From JBBRCX01 sp038204465 (lineage in GTDB: Bacteria; Planctomycetota; Phycisphaerae; Tepidisphaerales; Tepidisphaeraceae), in assembly GCA_038204465.1 (NCBI GenBank), contig JBBRCX010000010.1, forward strand, positions 1-64,000: a DNA stretch of 64,000 nt, written 5' to 3'. The position numbers and the translations under genes are program-made. Shown piece after piece: positions 35,245-43,607 of this stretch; positions within the stretch are counted from its first letter, which is position 1, and each line of letters starts with the position of its first letter. Below the pieces are notes generated by a model. That model did no database searches. It was not told the origin of the DNA and worked only from the letters and a program-made list of their open reading frames with translations.

Positions 35245-35754
35245 TCATTGACCCACGACGCTGCCCTTGGTGCTGCCAATGACCGTCAACAGGTCCTTCT
35301 GCTCCTTGTCAGGAACTTTCAGCTTGTCGAGAGTCGCCTTCAGGTCGTCGGCGAACGCATTGAACTCTGCCTCGGAGATCTCCATGCCCTTATGCGCCGT
35401 CACGAGGTCCTTGCCCTCATACTTCTGAGGGCCGCCGGTCGCTGACCCGATGAACTGCACCAGGTGCTTCTTGAGCTTCTCGATGTTCGCGGGGCTCGGA
35501 TCCCATTGATTCGGATGGCCCTTGCGAGTGAAGTTGACCCGCTCGTCGCCCGCGGCCCGCGGGACCAGGTCGTCGACGACCGCGCGGATTGCCGGCTCGC
35601 CGCCGAGGCGGTCGTAGAGCGACTTGTCCTGTACGTGCGCCTTCGGCCTGCTGCGCGACGACGACACGCCGGAATCCTCGTCATGTTTACAGCCCTGCGC
35701 GGCCACGAGGAGACCGGCGAGGACGACCAGTAACGCCATACTTCGCCGATTCAT
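35245..35754 (-). CDS. Exported group I truncated hemoglobin (lipoprotein)
   Basis: This 169-residue protein has a lipoprotein signal (MALLVVLAGLLVAAQGC, lipobox AAQGC) and a TrHb group-I globin domain: SLYDRLGGEPAIRAVVDDLV, then KLKKHLVQFIGSATGGPQKYEG, with the proximal histidine in TAHKGMEIS and the G/H helices EFNAFADDLKATLDKLKVP. The E-helix region is replaced by the segment FTRKGHPNQWDPSPAN, unlike cytosolic TrHbN. AAAGGAG upstream fixes the start at 35754. Truncated globins bind oxygen or nitric oxide. An exported, lipid-anchored version beside cytochrome genes suggests O2/NO handling in the periplasm or a heme-based redox role. Confidence 0.88.
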   Translation of the reverse strand: MNRRSMALLVVLAGLLVAAQGCKHDEDSGVSSSRSRPKAHVQDKSLYDRLGGEPAIRAVVDDLVPRAAGDERVNFTRKGHPNQWDPSPANIEKLKKHLVQFIGSATGGPQKYEGKDLVTAHKGMEISEAEFNAFADDLKATLDKLKVPDKEQKDLLTVIGSTKGSVVGQ

Positions 35755-35992
35755 AAGAGCTCCTTTCCCTAACAGGCCCGGCGCCGGCCGCCACGCAACC
35801 GGCGCATCATTAATGAAGATTGTCGAGCCCTCGTAACAATCCCGCACGAGAGCTTCCCTTGGACATGCCCACCTTCCGCGCACGCATCTTTGCGAAGGAT
35901 GCAATGGCCGAAATACGCTAGCCAGCCGGCAGCATTCGTGCAACAACTGCTCCCGCAAGCGACGCGACAACGTTCGCGACACAGCCTTTCAT

Positions 35993-36892
35993 CTACCCGA
36001 CTGACGAGTACCGCAGGGCCATCACCGCGTGCACCGCGGTGAGAATCGCCAGCGCGTATGAGGTCGGCACGTGCAGCAGGAGCCACCAGTGCAGGGCGCG
36101 ATGCAGGCGCACCTGGTGCTGCAGTTGCCGGCGTTCGTCAACGATCTGCTGCAAATCGTCCACGGGGGATTCCCATAGCGGCGGGAGCAGCCGCTTCATC
36201 TCCTGAAAGACCTCGTGTGCGCGGTGGTGGGTCGCGAGCGGGCTTCGCCGCGGCATCGGCTCGGCCAGAAACGGCTCGATGTCGTCCTTGTAGAACCGCA
36301 GCAGCACTTCCGAGCTTCGCTGCGCCGGTTCGGCGCCCGCAGAGGACGGCGCGCCCGCGGGAACCGCCTCCTGCTCGAATGCGGGCTCGCGTGCCCGATC
36401 CGCGGAGCTCACCAGCGCCAGCGCTTCCTCGCGCAGTTGCGCCACGACGCGGTGGATCTGTTCGTAGATCGTCTCCAGCGGCACCTCGCGAAACATCCGC
36501 GTGGGGACGATCTGCTGGATGATCAGACCCGCGACGCCCGTGACGATCACCACCGTGAACAGCCACATCAGCACCTGCGTGAGCGCGCCGCCGCAGTGGA
36601 ACCCGGCGTGATAGAAGATGATCGGGTAGCTGAGCAAGCCGAACCAGACGTGTCCCTGCATCCAGTGGAAGGCCCTGCCAACGCGCATGGTTCGGAAGCG
36701 CTTCCGCACGCCCAGCAGAAGCGCGAAAAGCATCATCGCCGAGCCGACGCCGGCGAAAGTGAGCCCCTGCCAACTGCTGCCGGTGGGCCCGTCGAGAGCT
36801 GCGCGCGCGTACGGGACATATAGCGCGGTCGCCCCGGCGAAGATCAGCAGACTGGCAGCGATCCACGGCCTAGCCTGGCGATCGATAAGCAC
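35993..36892 (-). CDS. Membrane cytochrome b-type protein
   Basis: This 299-residue protein has transmembrane helices at its ends: WIAASLLIFAGATALYVPYA, FAGVGSAMMLFALLLGV, HVWFGLLSYPIIFYHAGFH, VLMWLFTVVIVTGVAGLII, and, after a ~130-residue soluble loop, WWLLLHVPTSYALAILTAVHAV. Histidines placed in or at the ends of helices (HWMQGHVW, FYHAGFH, LLHVPTS, TAVHAV) suit two b hemes as in DMSO-reductase or hydrogenase membrane subunits. A GTG start at 36892 is preceded by GGAGG and overlaps the end of the Fe-S/cNMP gene by 23 bases. I infer that it passes electrons from that protein to quinone or to periplasmic cytochromes. Exact family not assigned. Confidence 0.75.
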   Translation of the reverse strand: MLIDRQARPWIAASLLIFAGATALYVPYARAALDGPTGSSWQGLTFAGVGSAMMLFALLLGVRKRFRTMRVGRAFHWMQGHVWFGLLSYPIIFYHAGFHCGGALTQVLMWLFTVVIVTGVAGLIIQQIVPTRMFREVPLETIYEQIHRVVAQLREEALALVSSADRAREPAFEQEAVPAGAPSSAGAEPAQRSSEVLLRFYKDDIEPFLAEPMPRRSPLATHHRAHEVFQEMKRLLPPLWESPVDDLQQIVDERRQLQHQVRLHRALHWWLLLHVPTSYALAILTAVHAVMALRYSSVG

Positions 36893-39179
36893 GGCTTGCC
36901 TCCGCGTGCGGGCTGCCCACGGTCCCGCTCAACTTTGTGTCAAAGAACTCCTTTCCGTCGACGCGATGGGCGGCATCATGCGGGCAGGCGTAGACGCAAC
37001 TGGGATCGTCGTTTTCGCTCAGACACTGGTCGGAACACAAGTCGCAGACCGTCGCCTTGCGCCACTCGCGCTTCTCCATCCGCCCCGTCTGGGGATCGGG
37101 CAGCAGTTGCTCGAACGGCTGCATGTTGATGTTGCCGTACGGACACTGCTCCGCGCAGCGGCCGCAGCCGATGCAGTGGTCTTCGATGATGATCTCGAGG
37201 TCGTTCTTGCGGCGGATCGATCCCACCGGGCAGCCGACCATGCAGAGCGGGTCGCGGCAGCTTCGGCACGAGGTGGTTACCAGGTATTTCTCGTAGCGCA
37301 GCCCGTCGCGGATCAGCCGCGAGACGCCGTCGTGGGCCTGGGCGCAGGCGCGCACGCACTCGTCGCAGCGCGTGCACTTCTCCAGGTCGAGTACCAGCAG
37401 GCTCTGCGCCTCGTAGAGTCCCTGGTCGACATACTGCTGCAGCGAGACCTTGCTCGGCTGCGCGAGCCTCAGCCGGTTCGACTCCTCGTGCTCGCGCGCC
37501 ACGGCTTCGAGTTGGGCGCGCACCGCGGGGAACGTGGACACCATCAGCTCAAAGTCCGCCCGGCTGATGCGCACCAGCTCGACGTGGTCCAGGGCGCTGC
37601 AGCTGGCCGTGCGCACGCCGCCGCCAAGCAGGCCCATCTCCCCGAAGTATTGGCTTCGGGAAAGATAGGAGAGCACGAGGGTTTCATTGTCCTGGTAGCT
37701 GACGTAAACCTTCACGTGCCCCATCCGCACGAGATAGAAGGCGTCGGCCGGCTCCCCCTGCCGGCAGATCTCCTCCCCGGGACCGTACGACACGAGCTCG
37801 ACGCGCTCGCGCAGTTCTTCGACGAACTCCGGCGGCAAGTCGCGCAGCCCCGGAACCGTGCGCAGGTGATTGCTCAGCGCCCGATCGCGATACTTGCGCT
37901 GCATCTCCGCCTTGAATTCCCGATTGCGCCGCAGGATGTCGAGCGCGTTGCGCAACATCTCCAGGACGACCGTCTCCTCGGTAGCGCGCATGGTCGCGGA
38001 CCGCGGCTGATGGTTGAGGCAGGCGGCCTCGCCGATCAGCTCACCGGCCTCCACGCTCGCGATCGGATCGGCGTAAGGAAGGTCGACGTTTGCGTCGATG
38101 GGGATGTACCGTTTCGATCCCTCCTCTTCGCGCTGGTCGCGTTCGCGGGGGAGCACGAGACTGGTCATCTTCTTGAACAGCCCGTCGGCGCGCTGCGTCC
38201 GAACGTGCGAGAGATTGGTTTCCAGATACACGTCCACCCGTCCGCTCTCGATGTAGAAGGCGGTGGAGCCGAACTCGCCCTGCCGGCAGAGGATGTCGCC
38301 CTTGTTGAACTTGCGCCGCACCACCGCGCCCTCGCTGCGCTTGAGGAACTGGCTGCTGATGCGCGCGAACATCGGAATCTGCTTCAACTCCTCCACCGTG
38401 AGAGATTCGCCGTAGCGCAGGTCGGTGGAGACTCCGCCGGCGTAGGTGATCGCGCCGGTCGGGCAGGAGATCATGCACTCGCCGCAGTTGACGCAGCTGG
38501 AATCGCCCATCGGCTTGTTGTCGTCGAAGCCGATGGCGGTGAAGTATCCCTTCCCTGACCTGCCGATGACGTGGTGCTGCACCACGTCGGTGCAGGCCCG
38601 GACGCAGCGGTCGCAGACGATGCATGCGCTGTGATCGATCGCGATGCTGGGATTGGAGAAGTCGGTGCCCTTGCTCGCGGTGCGGCCGGTGAACGCGGGC
38701 TTCAACACGCCGAGCTTCTCCGCCAGGACTTCGAGCTCGCAGTCGCCCGTGTCGCGGTGTTTCTTGCACGGCGCCGGGTGATCCGCCAGCAGGAGTTCCA
38801 CCAGGGTGCGGCGCGTACGCAGCAACCGCTCCGTATCGGTCCGGATGATCATTCCGTCGTCAACGGGGCGAACGCAACTCGCGACGAAGAAGCGCTGTTT
38901 CTCCACTTCGACCGCACACACGCGACAGACCCCGACAGGATTCAGCCGGGCGATGCCGGTCTTGTTCGCGTCGGATTGATGACACAGGACAGGAATCTCG
39001 ATGCCGGCGGCATACGCCGCTTCCCAGATGCTGGTCCCCTCGACCACGTTGAGCTGACGACCATCAATGGTGACCTGCAGGGTGCGCGGCGACACAGCGC
39101 CGCCAGCCGCCCCTGCCGGCGCATTGGTGCTGCTGACGTTTCGATCTGCCGGACTGGCGTTTCGCTCCGCGTCACTCAT
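36870..39179 (-). CDS. NuoG/HoxU-like Fe-S module fused to two cNMP-binding domains and polyferredoxin
   Basis: This 769-residue cytosolic protein has an unusual domain order. Residues 33-120 form a 2Fe-2S ferredoxin (Cys66, 85, 88, 102). Residues 128-160 are the NuoG His-Cys region (His134, Cys138, Cys147) with His141 where the second cysteine normally stands (CKKH for CxxC). Residues 186-196 and 229-239 are two 4Fe-4S sites. Two cyclic-nucleotide-binding domains follow (~268-420 and ~440-560), each with a phosphate cassette holding Glu and Arg (GEAACLNHQPRSAT; GEMGLLGGGVRTAS). The C-terminus (602-732) has four more 4Fe-4S sites in a HybA/DmsB-like pattern. It overlaps the NuoEF-like gene by ATGA and the cytochrome b gene downstream. 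Role inferred: a cNMP-gated electron bridge from NADH to the membrane. Confidence 0.88.
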   Translation of the reverse strand: MSDAERNASPADRNVSSTNAPAGAAGGAVSPRTLQVTIDGRQLNVVEGTSIWEAAYAAGIEIPVLCHQSDANKTGIARLNPVGVCRVCAVEVEKQRFFVASCVRPVDDGMIIRTDTERLLRTRRTLVELLLADHPAPCKKHRDTGDCELEVLAEKLGVLKPAFTGRTASKGTDFSNPSIAIDHSACIVCDRCVRACTDVVQHHVIGRSGKGYFTAIGFDDNKPMGDSSCVNCGECMISCPTGAITYAGGVSTDLRYGESLTVEELKQIPMFARISSQFLKRSEGAVVRRKFNKGDILCRQGEFGSTAFYIESGRVDVYLETNLSHVRTQRADGLFKKMTSLVLPRERDQREEEGSKRYIPIDANVDLPYADPIASVEAGELIGEAACLNHQPRSATMRATEETVVLEMLRNALDILRRNREFKAEMQRKYRDRALSNHLRTVPGLRDLPPEFVEELRERVELVSYGPGEEICRQGEPADAFYLVRMGHVKVYVSYQDNETLVLSYLSRSQYFGEMGLLGGGVRTASCSALDHVELVRISRADFELMVSTFPAVRAQLEAVAREHEESNRLRLAQPSKVSLQQYVDQGLYEAQSLLVLDLEKCTRCDECVRACAQAHDGVSRLIRDGLRYEKYLVTTSCRSCRDPLCMVGCPVGSIRRKNDLEIIIEDHCIGCGRCAEQCPYGNINMQPFEQLLPDPQTGRMEKREWRKATVCDLCSDQCLSENDDPSCVYACPHDAAHRVDGKEFFDTKLSGTVGSPHAEASRAYRSPG

Positions 39180-41089
39180 GATGCCTTCCCCCGCTCGAAG
39201 CAGACGCCGGAAGGACACCTCCGGCTCGCGACGTGTTCGTGGACTTCTTCGCCGAAGTATTTCATCGCCGACAGAATCGGGTTTGGCACAACCTGCCCAA
39301 GACCGCAGATCGAGGTCATGACCAGCGTCTCGCTGAGACGCTCGAGCGCTTCGAGGTCTGAATTCGTCGCGGTGCCATGGGTGATGCCATAGAGGATGTC
39401 GACCATCTTCTGCGACCCGACACGGCAGGGGACGCACTTCCCGCACGATTCATTGCGATAGAAACGCGTTTCGTTCAGCGCGAGATCGAGCATGCAACTT
39501 CCCTCAGCAATCGCGATGATCGCGCCGGAGCCAAGCATCGATCCAGCGGCCTGGAGCGTCTTGAAATCAAGTGGGATGTCGACGGGCGTTCGCGGCTTCA
39601 CCCCGGTGGAGATCTCGATCTTTTCCTGCAGGGCATGCCACTCGGCGGCGGTGGGAAACCGCTCGGCGTCGCCTGGCAGAAATCCACTGGAGGGGCCCGA
39701 CGGCGCCCATGCCTTCAGCTTGCGTCCGCCTTTCACACCCCCCGCCAGGCGGTAGATCACATCGGATGCCAGCGTGCCCATCGGAACTTCGAAGACGCCC
39801 GGGTTGTTCACGTGCCCGCTGACAGCCACCCATTTCAAACCGCTGCAACGGTGCACGCCCTGAGACTTGAACCAATCAGCGCCCCTGGCGAGGATCGCCG
39901 GAACGTACGCGAGCGTCTCGACGTTATTGATCGCTGTCGGTTTGTTGTATAGCCCGCAGGTGACGGGGTATGGCGGCTTGACTCGCGGCTGGCCGCGCCG
40001 CCCCTCCAAGGCTTCCAGCAGGGCGCTCTCCTCGCCCTGGATGTAGCCGCCCGGGCTGATGAAGATCTCCATCTCGAAGTTGATCTCGCTTCCGAGCAGG
40101 TTCTGGCCAATCAGCCCCGACGCTCGCGCCCGCGCGATTTCCTCTTCGAGAATATGAATCTGCTCTTCGTACTCATGGCGGATATAGATGATGCCGCGCT
40201 GCGCGCCGGTGATGAGCCCGGCCAGCAGCAACCCCTCGACGACGCAATGCGGCAGGTTCTTGATGATTTCGCGGTCTTTGAAGGTGCCGACCTCGCTTTC
40301 GTCGGCATTGCAGATGACATACTTGGCGTCGGCGTTCGCCTGACGCACCATTCCCCACTTCTTGCCGGTAGGGAATCCCGCGCCGCCCATCCCGACAAGG
40401 TTCGCATTCGTCAACTGCAGCAGAGCCGCCTCCGCGTCGCGCGACGCGATCAACGCGCGGGCCATCGCGTAGTGCTGATCGGCGGAAGCATAAGGGTCGG
40501 TGCGGAACGGGCCGCGCAGCCGGGGAAACGCGCAAGGTTCCAGGGCGGTCCCTTCCACCGCGTCGTACAGCAGTGCCAGTATTTCCTTGCCGCTTAATCC
40601 CGCGTACGGCTCATCGTTGATGAGCAACGCCGGCGCGCCGTCACACTGCCCGAGGCACGACGTCGCCTTCACTTCAACGTCCTGCACCTTCCGCTCGTTC
40701 ACGATGTCCATCACGCGTTGATAGATCGGCCCCGCGAGCCGCATGTGGCAGGGGAGGTCGCTGCAGACGCGGATCTCGCAGCGCGGCGGAGGCTTGAGGC
40801 GGAAGTGAGGGTAAAAGCTGGCGACGCCATACAACTCATAGACAGGCACCGCCAGGCGCGCCGAGAGCGCCTGAAGCTCTTTCTCCGGGAGATATCCCAG
40901 CCGCTCTTGGATCGCCCGGAGTTCTTGAATGACCATGCGCTTGCGGGGGTTCGGAAGAGTTGCAATCGATCGCCGAGAATGCGCTTCAAACTGATTTTCG
41001 AAACTACTTCGCCGGTGCCCTTCTTGCAAGCTATTGAGCCGAGCGCGCAACGCGCGACGGCTGACACTCCAGGCGATTCCGTTTGACAA
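39176..41089 (-). CDS. NuoE-NuoF fusion (HoxF-like NADH dehydrogenase subunit)
   Basis: This protein of up to 637 residues fuses a NuoE-like thioredoxin-fold 2Fe-2S domain (Cys109, Cys114, Cys145, Cys149) to a NuoF-like NADH:FMN domain. NuoF features include GMGGAGFPTGKKW, NADESEVGTFKDR, the FMN segment GAYICGEES-like GGYIQGEESALLEALEG, and the N3 4Fe-4S site ESCGKCVPCRVG plus a later cysteine. A short cysteine-containing tail follows. It would oxidise NAD(P)H and pass electrons to the NuoG-like partner encoded next. The start is uncertain: the frame opens with a TTG at 41089, another TTG is at 41029, and the first ATG (40936) would cut into the conserved LPNPRKR segment. No complex I or hydrogenase catalytic genes are adjacent. 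Confidence 0.88.
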   Translation of the reverse strand: MSNGIAWSVSRRALRARLNSLQEGHRRSSFENQFEAHSRRSIATLPNPRKRMVIQELRAIQERLGYLPEKELQALSARLAVPVYELYGVASFYPHFRLKPPPRCEIRVCSDLPCHMRLAGPIYQRVMDIVNERKVQDVEVKATSCLGQCDGAPALLINDEPYAGLSGKEILALLYDAVEGTALEPCAFPRLRGPFRTDPYASADQHYAMARALIASRDAEAALLQLTNANLVGMGGAGFPTGKKWGMVRQANADAKYVICNADESEVGTFKDREIIKNLPHCVVEGLLLAGLITGAQRGIIYIRHEYEEQIHILEEEIARARASGLIGQNLLGSEINFEMEIFISPGGYIQGEESALLEALEGRRGQPRVKPPYPVTCGLYNKPTAINNVETLAYVPAILARGADWFKSQGVHRCSGLKWVAVSGHVNNPGVFEVPMGTLASDVIYRLAGGVKGGRKLKAWAPSGPSSGFLPGDAERFPTAAEWHALQEKIEISTGVKPRTPVDIPLDFKTLQAAGSMLGSGAIIAIAEGSCMLDLALNETRFYRNESCGKCVPCRVGSQKMVDILYGITHGTATNSDLEALERLSETLVMTSICGLGQVVPNPILSAMKYFGEEVHEHVASRRCPSGVCFERGKAS

Positions 41090-41240
41090 TCAATACGCTC
41101 AGACGGGAAGATAAGCTTCGCGCAGCACGGGGATGCGGCGTTCTCACGATCGGGTGTTGCTCGCACTTCACGAGAAGCTCTCTCCGCGCCAGCGTGGTTG
41201 TCCGTATGGGTCGGACCGAGCGGCTCCAATGGAGCGATCT

Positions 41241-43607
41241 ATGCCGAGGCGCGTCTCCGTGGGGCCCCGCAGGGCCGTCTGGCTTTTCTTCCTGGCCATG
41301 GCCGTGGCGCTTTTCGCATCGAGCCCTGCTGCGGGCGCCTCCGGCGTTGGCGAGGTGGAACTGGCGGATCGAGAAACGAAGCAGGCCAACGAACTGTTCC
41401 AAAAGGGTCAACTCGAGCAGGCGGTTGTTCATTACCAAACCGCGGCCGCTTCCTACCGGGATGCCAAGCGCGGCGATCTCCAGGCCGATGCCCTGGTCCA
41501 ACTGGGTGCCGCCTACCAGGCGCTGGGCCGCTATGGGCTTGCAGACAGAACCCTGATGGACGCGCTCAAGCTCGCGGAAGCGGCCCATGACGCGCGCCGG
41601 ACCATCGCGGCAAAGAACGCCCTCGGCAGCGTTCTCACCTTCACGCGCGACATCAAGGCCGCCCGAAAGAACCTGAACGAAGCGCTCACTCTGGCCACCG
41701 CGCTCGGCGATCAGCGACAGCTCGCACTGGTCCAGCTCAACCTCGGCAACCTTCACGCGACGACCCAAGCCGATCCTCAAGCCTATCCTGATGCGATTGC
41801 TTCGTTCCTCGCGAGCCGCGACGCTTCCACCAGGGCCGGGGACCAGCTCCTCGTGGCGCAGGCGTCTGTCAACGCTGCCATGGTCGCTCTTGATGCCGAC
41901 AACAATTCCGACAGCGTCGAGCTCAACGAGGTGGCGCGACAAACGTTGTTGCGCGTTCCGGACAGCAGCGCGAAGGCCCGGCTGCTCATCACGGTGGGCC
42001 GCACAAACCAGCGACTGGCCGCGCGCCTGAAGAATTCGCGCCCGACGCTGATCCGCCACGCCTACGACTGCTACACCCAGGCCGGATCCACCGCCGACTC
42101 CCTTGGTGATGCCCGCATTGCCTCATATGCCTGCGGATACCTTGGCCAGCTGTATGAAGAAGAGGGTCGCGGCGCGGAGGCGCTGCCGCTCGCCCGCAAG
42201 GCGGTGTTCCTGGCACAACGCGCGCAATCGCCAGTCGCACTGTATCGCTGGCAGTGGCTCACTGCGCGGCTGTTGCGCAGCCAGCCGGATCAACGCGCCG
42301 AGGCGATCCAGGCATACCGACGAGCGGTCGAGACGCTCTCCTCCGTCCGCGGCGACGTAGCGATGGGCCTGGCGAACGCCTCCTATCACGACGCGGTCGG
42401 GCCGCTCTACTACGAACTGGCCGACCTGCTCTTCAAGCAGGCCGACGTTGCGCAGAGCCCGGAAGAATCGCGCCAAGCGCTGCTCGACGCGCGCGATACT
42501 GTCGAGCTGCTGAAGGCTGCGGAGCTGGACGATTACTTCCAGGAGACGTGCGTCAACGTCGAACGCTCGCGCGAGAAGAGCATCGCATCGGTCGGCGAGC
42601 GGACCGGGGTGGTTTACCTCGTTCCCCTGGCCGACAGGACGGAGATCCTCCTCGACCTGGGCCGTGCGGGCGGCCTGCGCCGGGTGACCGTCCCGGTCGG
42701 CGCCGCTCAACTGGCGAAGGAAGTGCAGGAGTTTCGGCGGCAGCTGGAGACGCGCACGACGCGCCGCTACATGTACGGCGCGCGTCGGTTGTATGACTGG
42801 GTCATCCGCCCGCTTGACGAACAACTCGACGCCGCACAGATCCACACCCTCGTTTTCGTCCCCGATGGCCCGCTGCTCACCATCCCATTCGCTGCGCTGC
42901 ATGACGGCAAAGAGTTTCTCGTTGCGCGGCGCGGAGTGGCGGTGACTCCCGGTCTCAAGCTGGTTGACCCCCGCGCGCTCTCCCGGGGCAGGGTGCAGGT
43001 GCTGTCGGCCGGTCTGTCCGAGCCGCGCAAGAATTTCCCCGGGCTGGACTTCGTGCCGGCCGAACTGGACGCGTTGCAACAGCTGTATGGCGGGCGTGAG
43101 CTGCTGAACAAAAGTTTCAACTATGATCAGCTCCGCACCCGGATCAGCGACCAGCCCTACTCCATCGTTCACCTGGCGTCTCACGCGCAGTTTCAAAAAG
43201 ACTTGCGGGGAACCTTCATCGTGACCCACGCGGGGAACCTTTATCCCGAGGACCTCCGCGGCCTGCTCCTTCCTTTCAAGTTCCGCGAACAGCCGATCGA
43301 GTTGCTTACGCTCAGCGCCTGCGACACCGCCTCGGGCGATGACTACCAAGCAGCCCTGGGCCTGGCGGGCATTGGTGTTCACTGCGGCGCCCGCAGCGCG
43401 CTGGCAACCCTCTGGTCGGTCAACGACCACGCGACAGTGGACCTGATGACGAGCTTCTACGAAACGCTGAAGCAGTCATCCCTCAGCGGGTCGCCACCGA
43501 CGAAGGCCGAAGCGCTGCGAGCAGCCCAACTCAAGCTCCTGGCCGACCCGCGCTACCACCATCCCTGCTACTGGGCGCCCTATCTGGTCATCGGGAACTG
43601 GCTATGA
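41241..43607 (+). CDS. TPR-CHAT domain protein
   Basis: This 788-residue protein has a signal-like N-terminal helix (VWLFFLAMAVALFASSPAAG). Degenerate TPR repeats follow over ~35-430 (e.g. ANELFQKGQLEQAVVHYQTA, ALVQLGAAYQALGRYGLADR). A C-terminal CHAT domain (~500-788) carries the caspase-like dyad: His in IVHLASHAQF (~647) and Cys in LTLSACDTASGDD (~693). The last residues are CYWAPYLVIGNW, typical of CHAT. CHAT proteases are caspase/separase relatives; TPR-CHAT is the Csx29/HetF-like layout. GGAG six bases upstream supports the ATG at 41241. It overlaps the cyclase gene by ATGA, so both are made together. It diverges from the NADH dehydrogenase operon. Confidence 0.9.
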   Translation: MPRRVSVGPRRAVWLFFLAMAVALFASSPAAGASGVGEVELADRETKQANELFQKGQLEQAVVHYQTAAASYRDAKRGDLQADALVQLGAAYQALGRYGLADRTLMDALKLAEAAHDARRTIAAKNALGSVLTFTRDIKAARKNLNEALTLATALGDQRQLALVQLNLGNLHATTQADPQAYPDAIASFLASRDASTRAGDQLLVAQASVNAAMVALDADNNSDSVELNEVARQTLLRVPDSSAKARLLITVGRTNQRLAARLKNSRPTLIRHAYDCYTQAGSTADSLGDARIASYACGYLGQLYEEEGRGAEALPLARKAVFLAQRAQSPVALYRWQWLTARLLRSQPDQRAEAIQAYRRAVETLSSVRGDVAMGLANASYHDAVGPLYYELADLLFKQADVAQSPEESRQALLDARDTVELLKAAELDDYFQETCVNVERSREKSIASVGERTGVVYLVPLADRTEILLDLGRAGGLRRVTVPVGAAQLAKEVQEFRRQLETRTTRRYMYGARRLYDWVIRPLDEQLDAAQIHTLVFVPDGPLLTIPFAALHDGKEFLVARRGVAVTPGLKLVDPRALSRGRVQVLSAGLSEPRKNFPGLDFVPAELDALQQLYGGRELLNKSFNYDQLRTRISDQPYSIVHLASHAQFQKDLRGTFIVTHAGNLYPEDLRGLLLPFKFREQPIELLTLSACDTASGDDYQAALGLAGIGVHCGARSALATLWSVNDHATVDLMTSFYETLKQSSLSGSPPTKAEALRAAQLKLLADPRYHHPCYWAPYLVIGNWL

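Noticed and set aside
36870..41089. Complex I or bidirectional hydrogenase operon
   Set aside because: NuoE, NuoF and NuoG-like parts are present, but no NuoA/H/J/K/L/M/N, NuoB/C/D/I or HoxH/HoxY genes accompany them.
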